42,022 bases of DNA from Pseudomonadota bacterium (lineage in GTDB: Bacteria; Myxococcota_A; UBA796; SXON01), in the NCBI GenBank assembly GCA_005778355.1, contig SXON01000195.1:1-42022 (forward strand), in the 5' to 3' direction. Shown here one piece after another: positions 1 to 8,174 of the stretch. The notes beneath the pieces were generated by a model. That model did not search any database. It saw only the letters and a program-made list of their open reading frames with translations, and was not told the origin of the DNA. Position numbers and translations under genes: made by a program. Position 1 is the stretch's first letter; each line of letters begins with the position of its first letter.

Positions 1-193
1 CTTCGGTGACGAAGACCTCGCCGTGCTGGTAGGGCGACATGGTGCCCGGATCCACGTTGATGTAGGGATCCATCTTGATGTTCGTGACCTTGAGGCCACG
101 GGTTTCCATGATGGCGCCGATGGCGGCGGCGCTCAGCCCCTTGCCAAGCGAGCTGAGCACGCCTCCGGTGACGAACACGAACTTGGTCTTCAT
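1..193 (-). CDS. pyrG: CTP synthase, N-terminal fragment (runs off window)
   Basis: Reading leftward from an ATG at 193, the frame stays open to base 1 and encodes 64 residues. They include the CTP synthase amidoligase start: [17 protein letters not shown] (P-loop-like) and [24 protein letters not shown] synthase makes CTP from UTP, ATP and glutamine in the cytoplasm. The gene follows kdsB by 23 bp on the same strand. The pairing makes metabolic sense because KdsB consumes CTP to make CMP-KDO. The rest of the protein lies outside the window, so the glutaminase domain cannot be checked. Confidence 0.95.
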   Translation of the reverse strand, partial: MKTKFVFVTGGVLSSLGKGLSAAAIGAIMETRGLKVTNIKMDPYINVDPGTMSPYQHGEVFVTE

Positions 194-216
194 GGGCGCC
201 TCCCGCACTCGGGCGC

Positions 217-942
217 CTAACCGCCCCCAGGACCCGCCGCGGCGAAATGCGCGCGCACCCGCGCCAGGTCTTCCGGTGTATCCACGCCCCCTTCGCCGGC
301 GGGGAGATCGATCACCCGCACTCGCATCCCGTGGGCCAACCAGCGCAGCTGTTCCAGGCGCTCGATGTGCTCCAGAGGGTGCTCGGGCAGCGACACGGCA
401 AGGGCCAGCGCGGCCGGTCGGAACGCGTAGACCCCCAGGTGCACCCGGAAGGGGCCCCCGTACGGCACGGCAGACCGCGAGAAATACAGGGCGAGCCCGT
501 CCCGCCCGGTGACGACCTTGACCCGCGCCGGGTTGGAAGCGTCGTCGAGCGGCGCGGCGCCGGTCGCGACATCGAAGTCACCGATGCCGTCGGCAAGCGC
601 GAGGAGCGCACCGGGGTCGACCAGTGGCTCGTCGGCTTGCACGTTGACCACCACCTCGGCACCCTCGCCGCGGGCGGCGAGCAGGGCGTAGGCCATCGCC
701 ACCCGGGTGGTGCCGTTCGGGGCCTCGCCCGTGAGGACCACCGCGCCCCCAGCCTGGGTCACGACATCGGCGATCTCGGGCGAATCGGTGGCTACCACCA
801 CGCGGGCGAAGGCCTGGCGGGCGCGCGCGAGGGTGCGCACCACCAGGGGTTGCCCGCCAAGGTCGGCGAGCATCTTGCGGGGCAGCCGGGTGCTGCCGAG
901 CCGAGCAGGCAGGATGGCGAGGGTAGAACTGGCCCTCGCCAT
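217..942 (-). CDS. kdsB: 3-deoxy-manno-octulosonate cytidylyltransferase
   Basis: 241 residues, the usual family length. The nucleotidyltransferase signature [16 protein letters not shown] is at residues 9-24, followed by VVATDSPEI and [13 protein letters not shown], all typical of KdsB. The enzyme activates KDO with CTP in the cytoplasm for LPS inner-core synthesis, implying an LPS-bearing outer membrane. The family motif SGT(D/E)R reads NGTTR here, a mild departure. The gene sits 19 bp after rpsI and 23 bp before pyrG, all leftward, so it is probably co-transcribed with the ribosomal genes. No strong Shine-Dalgarno is visible before the ATG. Confidence 0.93.
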   Translation of the reverse strand: MARASSTLAILPARLGSTRLPRKMLADLGGQPLVVRTLARARQAFARVVVATDSPEIADVVTQAGGAVVLTGEAPNGTTRVAMAYALLAARGEGAEVVVNVQADEPLVDPGALLALADGIGDFDVATGAAPLDDASNPARVKVVTGRDGLALYFSRSAVPYGGPFRVHLGVYAFRPAALALAVSLPEHPLEHIERLEQLRWLAHGMRVRVIDLPAGEGGVDTPEDLARVRAHFAAAGPGGG

Positions 943-961
943 CCGGCAATCCAGCCTGCGC

Positions 962-1357
962 TTAGCGCTTGCTGAACTGGAAGCGACGGCGAGCGCCGGC
1001 GCGGCCGTACTTCTTACGCTCGACCTTGCGGTCGTCGCGGGTGAGGAAGCCGGCCTTCTTCAGGTCGGTGCGGAGGGCGGGGTTCGCGGCGCAAAGCGCG
1101 CGCGAGATGCCCATGCGGATGGCCTCGGCCTGACCGGCCTTGCCGCCGCCGCGGACGTTGACGTTGACGTCCCAGTCGAGCTGGGCGATCACGTTGAAGG
1201 GCTGGCGCACCACCATCTCGAGGATGGGGCGGTGCATGTACTCGGTGACGCTGCGCTTGTTGACCGTCACCGTGCCGGTGCCGGGCTTGATGGTGACGCG
1301 CGCGCTCGAGGTCTTGCGGCGACCAGTCGCGTAGTAGCGGGCGGAGATCTTGCTCAT
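962..1357 (-). CDS. rpsI: 30S ribosomal protein S9
   Basis: 131 residues with the S9 hallmarks: [13 protein letters not shown] near the N-terminus, a [19 protein letters not shown] core and the basic C-terminal tail [17 protein letters not shown] that reaches the decoding site. Its ATG overlaps the rplM stop by one base (TGATG), the translational coupling expected of the conserved rplM-rpsI pair. Confidence 0.98.
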   Translation of the reverse strand: MSKISARYYATGRRKTSSARVTIKPGTGTVTVNKRSVTEYMHRPILEMVVRQPFNVIAQLDWDVNVNVRGGGKAGQAEAIRMGISRALCAANPALRTDLKKAGFLTRDDRKVERKKYGRAGARRRFQFSKR

Positions 1358-1809
1358 CAGACGTACTCGGGGAAGGGCTTGGGCTGCTGGGCCACGTGGG
1401 GGTGCTCGCCGCTGGCGTAGACCTTGAGCTTGGTGAGCATCTGCCGGCCGAGGCGGTTGCGAGGCACCATGCCCTGCACGGCGGCGGAGATCACGCGCTC
1501 GGGGTGCTCGGCCAGCTGCACGCGGGCCGTGACCGAGGCGAGGCCGCCCGGGTGGCCGCTGTAGTGGTGGTACTTTTTCTGGTCGAGCTTCTTGCCGGTG
1601 AGGACGATCTTGTCGGCATTGAGCACGATCACGAAGTCGCCGCAGTCGGTGTGAGGGGTGTAGCTCGGCTTGTGCTTGCCCTGAAGCACGGTGGAGATGC
1701 GGGTTGCGAGGCGACCCAGCGTCTGCCCAGCGGCATCAACCACGAACCAGTCGTGGGTGGCCTCGGCGGCAGAAGTGGAGTGCGTGGTCCAGGTGTGGTG
1801 GTCGTGCAT
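1357..1809 (-). CDS. rplM: 50S ribosomal protein L13
   Basis: From the ATG at 1809 the product is 150 residues starting MHDHHTW, close to usual L13 length. It shows [39 protein letters not shown] and [14 protein letters not shown], all diagnostic. The frame is open upstream to 1878, but that extension is Pro/Arg-rich, unlike L13, and overlaps the preceding lipoprotein gene and the promoter, so I reject it. A promoter (1850-1878) would give a leader of about 35 nt. It is coupled to rpsI by a one-base overlap. Confidence 0.97.
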   Translation of the reverse strand: MHDHHTWTTHSTSAAEATHDWFVVDAAGQTLGRLATRISTVLQGKHKPSYTPHTDCGDFVIVLNADKIVLTGKKLDQKKYHHYSGHPGGLASVTARVQLAEHPERVISAAVQGMVPRNRLGRQMLTKLKVYASGEHPHVAQQPKPFPEYV

Positions 1810-1849
1810 AGGAATCCCAGTCCGGAGGAAGCCCCCCGGAAGCCGGCGG

Positions 1850-1878
1850 CGGTTATCGAGAGGCAGCGGCGGCGTCAA
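1850..1878 (-). promoter_or_regulatory. Sigma70-like promoter for rplM-rpsI
   Basis: On the minus strand TTGACG (1873-1878) and TAACCG (1850-1855) are separated by exactly 17 bp. GATAAC overlaps as an alternative -10 at 15 bp. The elements lie over the last codons of the upstream lipoprotein gene, so rplM can be expressed separately from it. Predicted from sequence only. Confidence 0.6.
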
Positions 1879-3226
1879 GGTGTGTCAGGCCCGGGACGAT
1901 GAACGGCGACGATTCACCGAGTCGCGACAGCGCCCATTCCAGCCCAGCGAGCGAGGCATCGTCTAGCTGATCGCGGTCGAGCTGTGCGCGGATGCGCGCG
2001 AGCCCACGAAGCTCGGGGTGGTCGGCCTGGAGGTGGGCCAGGGCCTCGTCCCGAGCAGCCCGGGTGGGCTCGGCCAGGGCCGCGCGGAAGGCCTCTCCCA
2101 CCTCGTCCCGCCCCGCAGGGGCAGCACCGAGTTGCGTCCAGGTGTAGGGAACGATGGCGGCCCAGGGGGCCTCGCGCCGGTCCGCGTTGCCGGTGAGAAA
2201 GACGGTCACCGGGTCGAGGCTCGTCCAGGCGCGCAGGGCATCGGCGGCGTCACGCCCTCGCTCGCGCAGGATGCCGAGACGAGCCCGATGGAGCACCTCG
2301 CGCGCCGGTGCCCGTGCGATGGCGGCGTCGAGTCGCGACATGTCGCCGCTCACTCGCGCTTGCACCACCGCGGCCTCATCGCCGGGGAGGGTGCCGAGGT
2401 CGACGGGCTCACCGGCGAGCGCGCGGATGAGCCCCGACTCGGGCGAGTCGTCGAGGCCGGTCGTCGCGGGCGGGGAGCCGGAGAGGAGCGCCATCCAGCC
2501 CTGGTGGATCACGACGGGGGGCACCGGGTCGTCGAAGTAGGCCCGCGCCTCGTCGGGGCGACCCAGGGACTGGTAGAGGATGGCGGCGGCGTGCAGCGAG
2601 AAGCCGGCGCGCACGTAGGCCGCGGCGGCCGCCTCGAAGTCACCGGCCTCGTCGAGGGCCTGGGCGTGAAGGCGCGACAGGCTGGCGCCCGACGGTCCCT
2701 CCGCGTGGGTGATGGCCTCGGCCAGGTTGCCCGCGTCGAGGGCTGCCCTGGCGAGCACGGCGCGGGCGAGGTCGTCGCCGGGGTCGCTCTCGAGCGCGGC
2801 CTCGGCGGCGTCGCGCGTGGTCTCGTCGTCGGCGCCCTGGAGAGCCACGCGTAGCCGCGACGCGGGGGAGAGCGTGGCCGGGTCGACGTGCAATCCGTGA
2901 GCGGCGTCCCACTCGCCCACGGCGTCGGTCCAGCCCGGGCGGCCGCGAGCCCAGCCGACGAGTTCGTTGCCGGCCGAGTCGTCGAGGCATCGCGGGTCGC
3001 GGGCGGCCACCGTCAAAAGGCGCGCCCAGGCCGCCTCCTCGGCGCTATCGCGCGCCGCCTGTTTGAAGCCCGCGCAGGCCACGAAGAGGTCGCCGGCAGC
3101 GAGGGCCTTCTCGGGGTCGAGCCGCACCGGGCGGCCCTCCGCCCACCGTTGCCTTAGCGCGGGCCGAGGGTCGGCGGGACCGTGATTACAGCCGAGGACC
3201 AGGAGAAGGCCGGCCACCCACACCAC
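1853..3226 (-). CDS. Ala/Asp-rich helical (TPR-like) lipoprotein, function unknown
   Basis: 457 residues from a GTG. The N-terminus MVWVAGLLLVLGC is a short signal peptide ending in a lipobox with Cys13 as the lipid site. The mature protein is Ala-rich with repeated helical hairpins, for example residues near 150-240 of the pattern ARAVLARAALDAGNLAEAI and AQALDEAGDFEAAAAAYVRAG, which look like degenerate TPR units. It therefore probably acts as a protein-interaction lipoprotein in the periplasm or outer membrane. The start lies 6 bp after the stop of the Asp-box lipoprotein, forming a two-gene unit. I cannot assign a named family. Confidence 0.75.
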   Translation of the reverse strand: MVWVAGLLLVLGCNHGPADPRPALRQRWAEGRPVRLDPEKALAAGDLFVACAGFKQAARDSAEEAAWARLLTVAARDPRCLDDSAGNELVGWARGRPGWTDAVGEWDAAHGLHVDPATLSPASRLRVALQGADDETTRDAAEAALESDPGDDLARAVLARAALDAGNLAEAITHAEGPSGASLSRLHAQALDEAGDFEAAAAAYVRAGFSLHAAAILYQSLGRPDEARAYFDDPVPPVVIHQGWMALLSGSPPATTGLDDSPESGLIRALAGEPVDLGTLPGDEAAVVQARVSGDMSRLDAAIARAPAREVLHRARLGILRERGRDAADALRAWTSLDPVTVFLTGNADRREAPWAAIVPYTWTQLGAAPAGRDEVGEAFRAALAEPTRAARDEALAHLQADHPELRGLARIRAQLDRDQLDDASLAGLEWALSRLGESSPFIVPGLTHLDAAAASR

Positions 3227-3232
3227 GGGGGG

Positions 3233-4654
3233 CTACTCCTCGTCGGGCGCGACGTAGACGCTGTTGACGCCGAGAGGACGGCTCGCGGCCCAGATATCGC
3301 TCGTGCCCGAGCGACCGTCGGCCCACACGGTGATGATGCGCTCCTCGAACACCGCGACGCTGTGTTCGACCGCGTAGGCGGTGCCCACCTCGTTGCTGTT
3401 GATGCGGAGATCGCCTGCCTGCCAGGTGGCGCCGGCGTCGACCGTGTAGTTGTAGAAGAGGTCGTTGAAGCCCACGCCGCCGCTATCGTTGCGGCGGTCC
3501 TGCCAGGCAACGAGCCAGGTGTCGCCCGAGACCGCGAGCTGGGGCTCGAAGGACTGGGACTGCCCGTTGCCGTCGGTGTCCATCCGATATTCTTCCTCCA
3601 ACCAGGCCTTCCCCGCGTCGGCCGAGTACTGGAGGAAGATGTCGTAGCCCGTGGCGCGGTTGTCCTGGAAGGCCACCCACACACCCTCGCCGCTGGCCGC
3701 GATGGACGGGTTCTGCGAGTCGGCGATGCCTTCCGCGTCGGTTTCCATGCGGATGACCTCGTCTTTCCAGCCGTCGCCGTAGGAACGGCTCAGGTTGAGG
3801 AAGACATCCTTGTTCTCGCCGAAGCGCTCGTCGTGCCACACCACGTAGACGTTTTCGCCCGCCATCGCGATTTGCGGCTCGAAGCTGTTGGTGGCGCCCA
3901 CCTCGTCGCCCTCGTCGAGGCGCCGGTCGGCGTCGGAGAAGCTCTCGCCGTTGTCGTCGGAGAAGTTCACGTAGATGTCGGAGTTGCCGTCGCGGCGCTC
4001 CTCCCACGCGACCACCACGTGATCGTCGCCATCGCCCACGATGACGGGCGAGGAGGAGTAGGCGGCGCCAGCCTCGTCGGTGTCGACGCGCACGGGGGCA
4101 TCGAGCCAACTCTCCCCGTTGTTCTGGCTGCGCTGCACGAAGATGTCGTAGGCGCCGTTGATCTGGTCGGACCAGGTGACCCAGACGTTGTCGCCTGCCG
4201 CCGCGATGGCGGGTGCCTTGGACATGTAGTCGCCGTCGGGATCGTTGTCCAGGGCGATGTCGTCGTCTTGCCAGCTCCGGCCGCCGTCGTCGGACCACTG
4301 CAGGTAGATGTTCTCGTACTCGAGCTCGCCGTCGCGCGTGTCTTCCCAGGCCACGTAGACGTAGTCGCCGCTGCAGGCGACCGTCGGGTTCCGAGCGTCG
4401 CCCTCGCCGTTGCTCAAGAGCTCGTCGCCCGCCAAGAAAGTGACGCCGGCGTCGGCCGACTTGTTGAACCACACCTGGTCCTGGCCGTCGCGATCGTCTT
4501 GCCACGTGGTGTAGACCACCCCGTCCTCGTTCACGCAGGTGCGCGGGGAGATCGACTCGATACTGCCCTTCGCGTGGTCGATGCGCACGTCTTCGGTGCC
4601 GGTGGAATCGCCCCCCGGCGGACAGGCGAGAAAGAGCGTCGTGACAAGTAACAT
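3233..4654 (-). CDS. Asp-box (BNR-like) beta-propeller lipoprotein
   Basis: 473 residues. MLLVTTLFLAC is a very short lipoprotein signal with Cys11. The rest consists of about eight repeats of roughly 50 residues, each with a core like V(Y/W)VAWxDxRDGxxDIYxxxSxDxGxSW. These are Asp-box/sialidase-type blades, so a secreted, lipid-anchored beta-propeller is likely. No sialidase catalytic Arg triad or FRIP motif is evident, so I do not call it a sialidase; carbohydrate or protein binding is equally possible. A good Shine-Dalgarno (GGGGAG) precedes the ATG. A GATAAG -10-like element lies about 26 nt upstream at 4681-4686, without a convincing -35. Confidence 0.85.
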   Translation of the reverse strand: MLLVTTLFLACPPGGDSTGTEDVRIDHAKGSIESISPRTCVNEDGVVYTTWQDDRDGQDQVWFNKSADAGVTFLAGDELLSNGEGDARNPTVACSGDYVYVAWEDTRDGELEYENIYLQWSDDGGRSWQDDDIALDNDPDGDYMSKAPAIAAAGDNVWVTWSDQINGAYDIFVQRSQNNGESWLDAPVRVDTDEAGAAYSSSPVIVGDGDDHVVVAWEERRDGNSDIYVNFSDDNGESFSDADRRLDEGDEVGATNSFEPQIAMAGENVYVVWHDERFGENKDVFLNLSRSYGDGWKDEVIRMETDAEGIADSQNPSIAASGEGVWVAFQDNRATGYDIFLQYSADAGKAWLEEEYRMDTDGNGQSQSFEPQLAVSGDTWLVAWQDRRNDSGGVGFNDLFYNYTVDAGATWQAGDLRINSNEVGTAYAVEHSVAVFEERIITVWADGRSGTSDIWAASRPLGVNSVYVAPDEE

Positions 4655-4732
4655 GACCGGCTCCCCGAACGGCGGCGCACCTTATCTCCTCTTGCCCGCG
4701 CTCGCCCGGTGGGATCGCGCCCAGCGCCCGCC

Positions 4733-4760
4733 TTGCGCCCGGGGAGGGGTCCGGTATAGA
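4733..4760 (+). promoter_or_regulatory. Promoter for the FYDLN-type gene
   Basis: TTGCGC (4733-4738), a 16-bp spacer and TATAGA (4755-4760), 23 nt before the ATG at 4784. It lies in the 129-bp region between the divergent Asp-box lipoprotein and FYDLN genes. Predicted by eye. Confidence 0.6.
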
Positions 4761-4783
4761 GGGCGGCCCCTTCGAGAGACCCC

Positions 4784-5083
4784 ATGCAGGACAAGACCAA
4801 ACTCGGCAGGCGCTTCGGCTGCTACCAGTGCGGCACGAAGTTCTACGATCTCAACCGCCCCGACCCGCTGTGCCCCAAGTGTGGCGCCGATCAGCGCGAA
4901 GATCCGAACCCCGACCCCCGCGAGGCGATCCTCGCGAAGTACCGGGGCAAGTCTGGCCTCAAGGCCACCCGTGTCGAGGATGAGCTCGAGGAAGAGGGTG
5001 AGGTCGACGAAGACGCCGAGGTCGAGGAAGAGGACATCGACGACGACGAGGAAGAGGCCGAGGAACCCGCAGAAGACGAGTAG
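4784..5083 (+). CDS. FYDLN-type acidic zinc-ribbon protein (TIGR02300-like)
   Basis: 99 residues. CYQC (Cys13, Cys16) and CPKC (Cys30, Cys33) form a zinc ribbon, with the diagnostic KFYDLN at 19-24. The C-terminal third is almost entirely Glu/Asp. This matches the TIGR02300 'FYDLN acid' family of small conserved proteins of unknown role in Alpha- and Deltaproteobacteria. No signal peptide, so cytoplasmic. A nucleic-acid-mimic or chaperone-like role for the acidic tail would be speculation. It has its own promoter and is followed 42 bp later by the NlpC/P60-like lipoprotein. Confidence 0.88.
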   Translation: MQDKTKLGRRFGCYQCGTKFYDLNRPDPLCPKCGADQREDPNPDPREAILAKYRGKSGLKATRVEDELEEEGEVDEDAEVEEEDIDDDEEEAEEPAEDE

Positions 5084-5125
5084 CCCTCGACTTGACCCGT
5101 CAACTGCGGGTATGCTGGCCCTGCG

Positions 5126-5788
5126 ATGCTCGGGCTAGTCACGCTCTCGCTCCTCGGCGCCTGCGCCCCGGGTCTGCGCATGCCCGGGCCCCTCTCGCGG
5201 CTGGGCGAGGCGGTGGAGCGTGTCCCGTTGTCGCCGGCGGAAGCTCGGCCTAGCGGCGAGGGCGCTGAGATTGCTCGCGCCGCAGCCAGCTTCGTGGGCG
5301 ACACTCAGCTGCGGGTCGACGGGGAGAACTTCCGCATGGATTGCTCGGGGCTGGTCGAGGCCTCGCTCGCCCAGGCCGACCTGCCTCGCAGCGGCAGCTC
5401 CGCGAGCCTCCACGACGAGGCCGAGACGAGCGGGGTCTTGCACCGCCGTCGGCAACCGCGCCCGGGCGACATCGCCTTCTTCGACGACACCTATGACCGC
5501 AACGGCAACGGCCAGCTCGACGATCCCCTGTCTCACTCCGCCGTGGTGGAGCGGGTGTTCGCCGATGGCACCGTGCAGCTGGTGCACGTGGGCAGCAAGG
5601 GCGTGGTGCGCTTCCGGATGAACCTGCGCCACCCCTCGGCGCGCGAGGACGGCGACGGCGAGGTGATCAACGACTACCTGCGGCAGGCTCGAAAGTCCGA
5701 CCCCCCGGCGACGCGCTACCTCGCCGGCGAACTATGGGATTCTTTCGCCAGTTTCTACGAGTTGCCGCCCCTGGCCAGCGAAGAGTAG
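5126..5788 (+). CDS. NlpC/P60-like cysteine peptidase lipoprotein
   Basis: 220 residues. MLGLVTLSLLGAC is a 13-residue lipoprotein signal; an in-frame TGA at 5093 with no start codon in between excludes a longer one. The mature protein has MDCSGLVEASL with the likely nucleophile Cys73, RPGDIAFF and HSAVVERV with the likely His137, the NlpC/P60 order, so peptidoglycan endopeptidase activity is predicted. An insertion at 124-133 (DRNGNGQLDD) looks like a calcium-binding EF-hand-type loop. A TATGCT -10-like element ends 9 nt before the ATG. The 3' end overlaps the convergent carbamoyltransferase-like gene by 34 bp. Confidence 0.85.
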   Translation: MLGLVTLSLLGACAPGLRMPGPLSRLGEAVERVPLSPAEARPSGEGAEIARAAASFVGDTQLRVDGENFRMDCSGLVEASLAQADLPRSGSSASLHDEAETSGVLHRRRQPRPGDIAFFDDTYDRNGNGQLDDPLSHSAVVERVFADGTVQLVHVGSKGVVRFRMNLRHPSAREDGDGEVINDYLRQARKSDPPATRYLAGELWDSFASFYELPPLASEE

Positions 5789-6498
5789 AGGAACCCCCAG
5801 GGGCCGAGTTGCAGGTCGGCACCCGGCAATAGCCGCCAGGCGCGGATCACGTCGGTGGGCGTGGCAGGGACGACGCCATCGGGGCCGACGAGCTCGTGAA
5901 GGCGCTCCCGATCACGACGCGCGCGCGTGGGATCCGCGCCGGCGAACCAGAGTCGTCCCCGGGCGAGGACCAGGTGGTCGCTCTCGATATGGGTCTTCTC
6001 CCGCGGTAAGTTCGCGTTTCCGAGGGCCCGGAAGGCGGGGATCTCCTCGATGTCGGGGCCCCAGGCCGGGGGGCCGGGCGGGACCGTTCCTCGGCACGCC
6101 ATCGCCGCGACCGCCACCGCGTTGGCTTGCGCCACGCGAGCCCAGCCCTCGGGGCGCGTGGCGAGCCAGCTCCGGACACGCTCCTCTGGCACGAGCTGCA
6201 CCTCGCCGGTCGTGCGCGCCTCGCGGAGACGACGCCCGAGGGCGCGGCGGTGGACGAGGCCGCTGACGCCGCCGCCCTGGTCGACGACCAGGCGCACCCC
6301 CGAGGGACGCACCCCCGCCAGGTCGAGCGCCGCGTCGAGGGCGCCGGAAGGGAAGGCCTGGCTCCCGGGCTCGCGGTCGATGACCTCCTGCCGTACGGCC
6401 GCGCGCAACTCGCCGTCGACGAAGACCGCCGCCGCCGAGGGGGCACCGAGCCAGAGGCCAACCACCGCGCCATGCACCGGGAGCCCATAGCGCGGCAT
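5755..6498 (-). CDS. Reduced carbamoyltransferase (NodU/TobZ-like) protein
   Basis: 247 residues, less than half of normal carbamoyltransferases (about 550-600). The N-terminus follows the NodU/TobZ start (GLWLGAPSAAAVFVDGELRAAVRQE, then a region ending AFPSGALDAALDLAG). The C-terminus, TPTDVIRAWRLLPGADLQLGP, resembles the family's last conserved block (TPxDAxRTFxxTGxDxLxLGx). PPGPPAWGPDIEEI resembles the block before the carbamoyl-phosphate site. The metal-binding His motifs of the Kae1-like core are not recognisable, so activity is doubtful. It diverges from the methyltransferase with 17 bp between start codons. The family call is from remembered motifs and moderately uncertain. Confidence 0.55.
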   Translation of the reverse strand: MPRYGLPVHGAVVGLWLGAPSAAAVFVDGELRAAVRQEVIDREPGSQAFPSGALDAALDLAGVRPSGVRLVVDQGGGVSGLVHRRALGRRLREARTTGEVQLVPEERVRSWLATRPEGWARVAQANAVAVAAMACRGTVPPGPPAWGPDIEEIPAFRALGNANLPREKTHIESDHLVLARGRLWFAGADPTRARRDRERLHELVGPDGVVPATPTDVIRAWRLLPGADLQLGPWGFLYSSLARGGNS

Positions 6499-6515
6499 GG
6501 ATTAGACGCCTTGCC

Positions 6516-8174
6516 GTGAGCCTGTTCGCCGACCCCGCCGAGCGCTTCGCGGCCGAGCTTCGGCAGGCCGAGGAGCGGCTCCGGGCGCACGGCCTGGGTG
6601 GACGCCGCGCCTTCGTGGCGCTGGTGCGTCACCTTGCGGGCCGGCTCGGGATCGCGCCGGAGCTCTGGCCCGAGGGTCCCGATGCCCCCGCGTCGGCGCG
6701 CCTCGACGCGATCCCCCTGGCCCCCGACCTCGATCTCTTCGGTCTCGCCTACGAGCGTTTCTTCACCGACCTCTTCAAGGGCAAGCGCGGCCAGTACTTC
6801 ACCCCGAGGCCCCTCGTTGAGCTGGTCACCGATCTCGCCCGCGTGCGCGGCCGCGACCGGGTGATCGATCCCACCTGTGGCTCCGGCGGCTTCCTCGTGG
6901 CGGCGGCTTCGCGCGGGGCCGACGTCGAGGGCATCGAGGTCGACCCCGACCTCGCGGCGTTGGCACGTCTGAACCTGGCGCTGCACGGGGCCTCGCCGAG
7001 GGCGGTGAGAACAGCTGATTTCTTCGCGAGCGACCCGGTGGAGCTCTACGACGTCGTTCTCGCCAACCCACCGTTCTCGGTGGATATCCACCAACACGAT
7101 GTGCTGTCGCGACACGGGGTGAGCCGGTCGCGGGTCGCCAGTGACGAGCTCTTCCTCCGCGCGGCGGCTCGCTGGGTGCGCCCCGGAGGACGGGTGGCGG
7201 TGGTGGTGCCCTGGTCGGTGCTGACCAGCCCCTCGAATCAGGAACTCCGCGCCTTCATCGATGGTCACTACGTTCGCGAGGCGATGGTGTCGCTGCCGGA
7301 GGGTGTGTTCTTGCCCTTTGGCGGTACGCTCACCCGAGCGGCGGTGCTCGTCTTACGGCGTCACCCCGCGCGTCTGGAGCCGACACTGTGCGCCGTCGTG
7401 TCGCGACCGGGTTACGACACGACGCGCCGTCGGTATCGCCGGACCGAACCCGACGAGCTCGTCGCGCTGCGGCTCCATCTCCGGGGAGCGCCCTACGCGC
7501 GGGCAGCCCGCGTCCTCGATCCGCCCTGGGTGCCGGAGGAAGCGCTCGCCTCTAGCCACGCGCCGGGGGTCCCTCGCTTTCGCGTGGCCGAGCGCGCGCG
7601 GGTGCGGAGCGGGGGCGCCCGCCGGGGGACCGAGGCCCCGGCCACGGTGCTCACCCTCGCCGACGTCGACGCCAGCACCGGCGAGTTCATGCACGCCGCC
7701 GTAAAGTCAGGTCGCGACGTGAATGCGCTAGTGCCGGTCGCGGCGGGCGAGCTGTTGTTCGGTCGTATGCGGCCGGAGCTGCGAAACATCGCTGTGGCGG
7801 AGCGCCCCGACGACGTGCTCCCGGCGGCACTCGTGGCCTCGCCGGAGTTTGTCCGTGTGCAAGCGGAGCGCGAACCCGACTTCCTTTTGACGGCGCTGCG
7901 ATCGAGCTTTGCCCTCCCCGGGCTTGCCTCCACGGCCGGTCAAACGCGTCCCCGGGCGCGCACGGAAGACATCGCGTCGCTCCAGCTCCCCGACCTGCCC
8001 GACGCGCTACGTGCCTCATTCGACGCGGAGCTTGGACGGGTCCGCGCGCAGCGACGCCGACTGAGGCAACGCCTCGCCGACCTCGAGCGAGCCTACGAGG
8101 CCTACGGTCGCGGCGAGATCGACGAGGAGGCGCTCAGTCGGGTGATCGCAGGGTCCAGCTCGTCGTCCCCGTAG
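6516..8174 (+). CDS. Type I-like N6-adenine DNA methyltransferase with fused specificity region (HsdM-S-like)
   Basis: 552 residues from a GTG. FGLAYERFFTDLFKGKRGQYFTP (75-97, given in part) is the HsdM lead-in. DPTCGSGGF (118-126) is SAM motif I and NPPF (184-187) is the catalytic motif IV of N6-adenine methylases. After the catalytic domain, residues about 365-500 (LTLADVDASTGEF, LFGRMRPELRNIAV, RARTEDIASLQLP) look like an HsdS target-recognition half-domain, followed by a charged helix at 505-540. It thus appears to combine modification and sequence recognition in one chain. No HsdR or other nuclease lies nearby, so it is probably solitary. A TTAGAC -10-like element ends 8 nt before the start. 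Confidence 0.85.
   Translation: MSLFADPAERFAAELRQAEERLRAHGLGGRRAFVALVRHLAGRLGIAPELWPEGPDAPASARLDAIPLAPDLDLFGLAYERFFTDLFKGKRGQYFTPRPLVELVTDLARVRGRDRVIDPTCGSGGFLVAAASRGADVEGIEVDPDLAALARLNLALHGASPRAVRTADFFASDPVELYDVVLANPPFSVDIHQHDVLSRHGVSRSRVASDELFLRAAARWVRPGGRVAVVVPWSVLTSPSNQELRAFIDGHYVREAMVSLPEGVFLPFGGTLTRAAVLVLRRHPARLEPTLCAVVSRPGYDTTRRRYRRTEPDELVALRLHLRGAPYARAARVLDPPWVPEEALASSHAPGVPRFRVAERARVRSGGARRGTEAPATVLTLADVDASTGEFMHAAVKSGRDVNALVPVAAGELLFGRMRPELRNIAVAERPDDVLPAALVASPEFVRVQAEREPDFLLTALRSSFALPGLASTAGQTRPRARTEDIASLQLPDLPDALRASFDAELGRVRAQRRRLRQRLADLERAYEAYGRGEIDEEALSRVIAGSSSSSP

Noticed and set aside
1810..1878. N-terminal extension of L13
   Set aside because: Unlike any L13, covers the promoter and the end of the preceding gene; the ATG at 1809 gives the family length.
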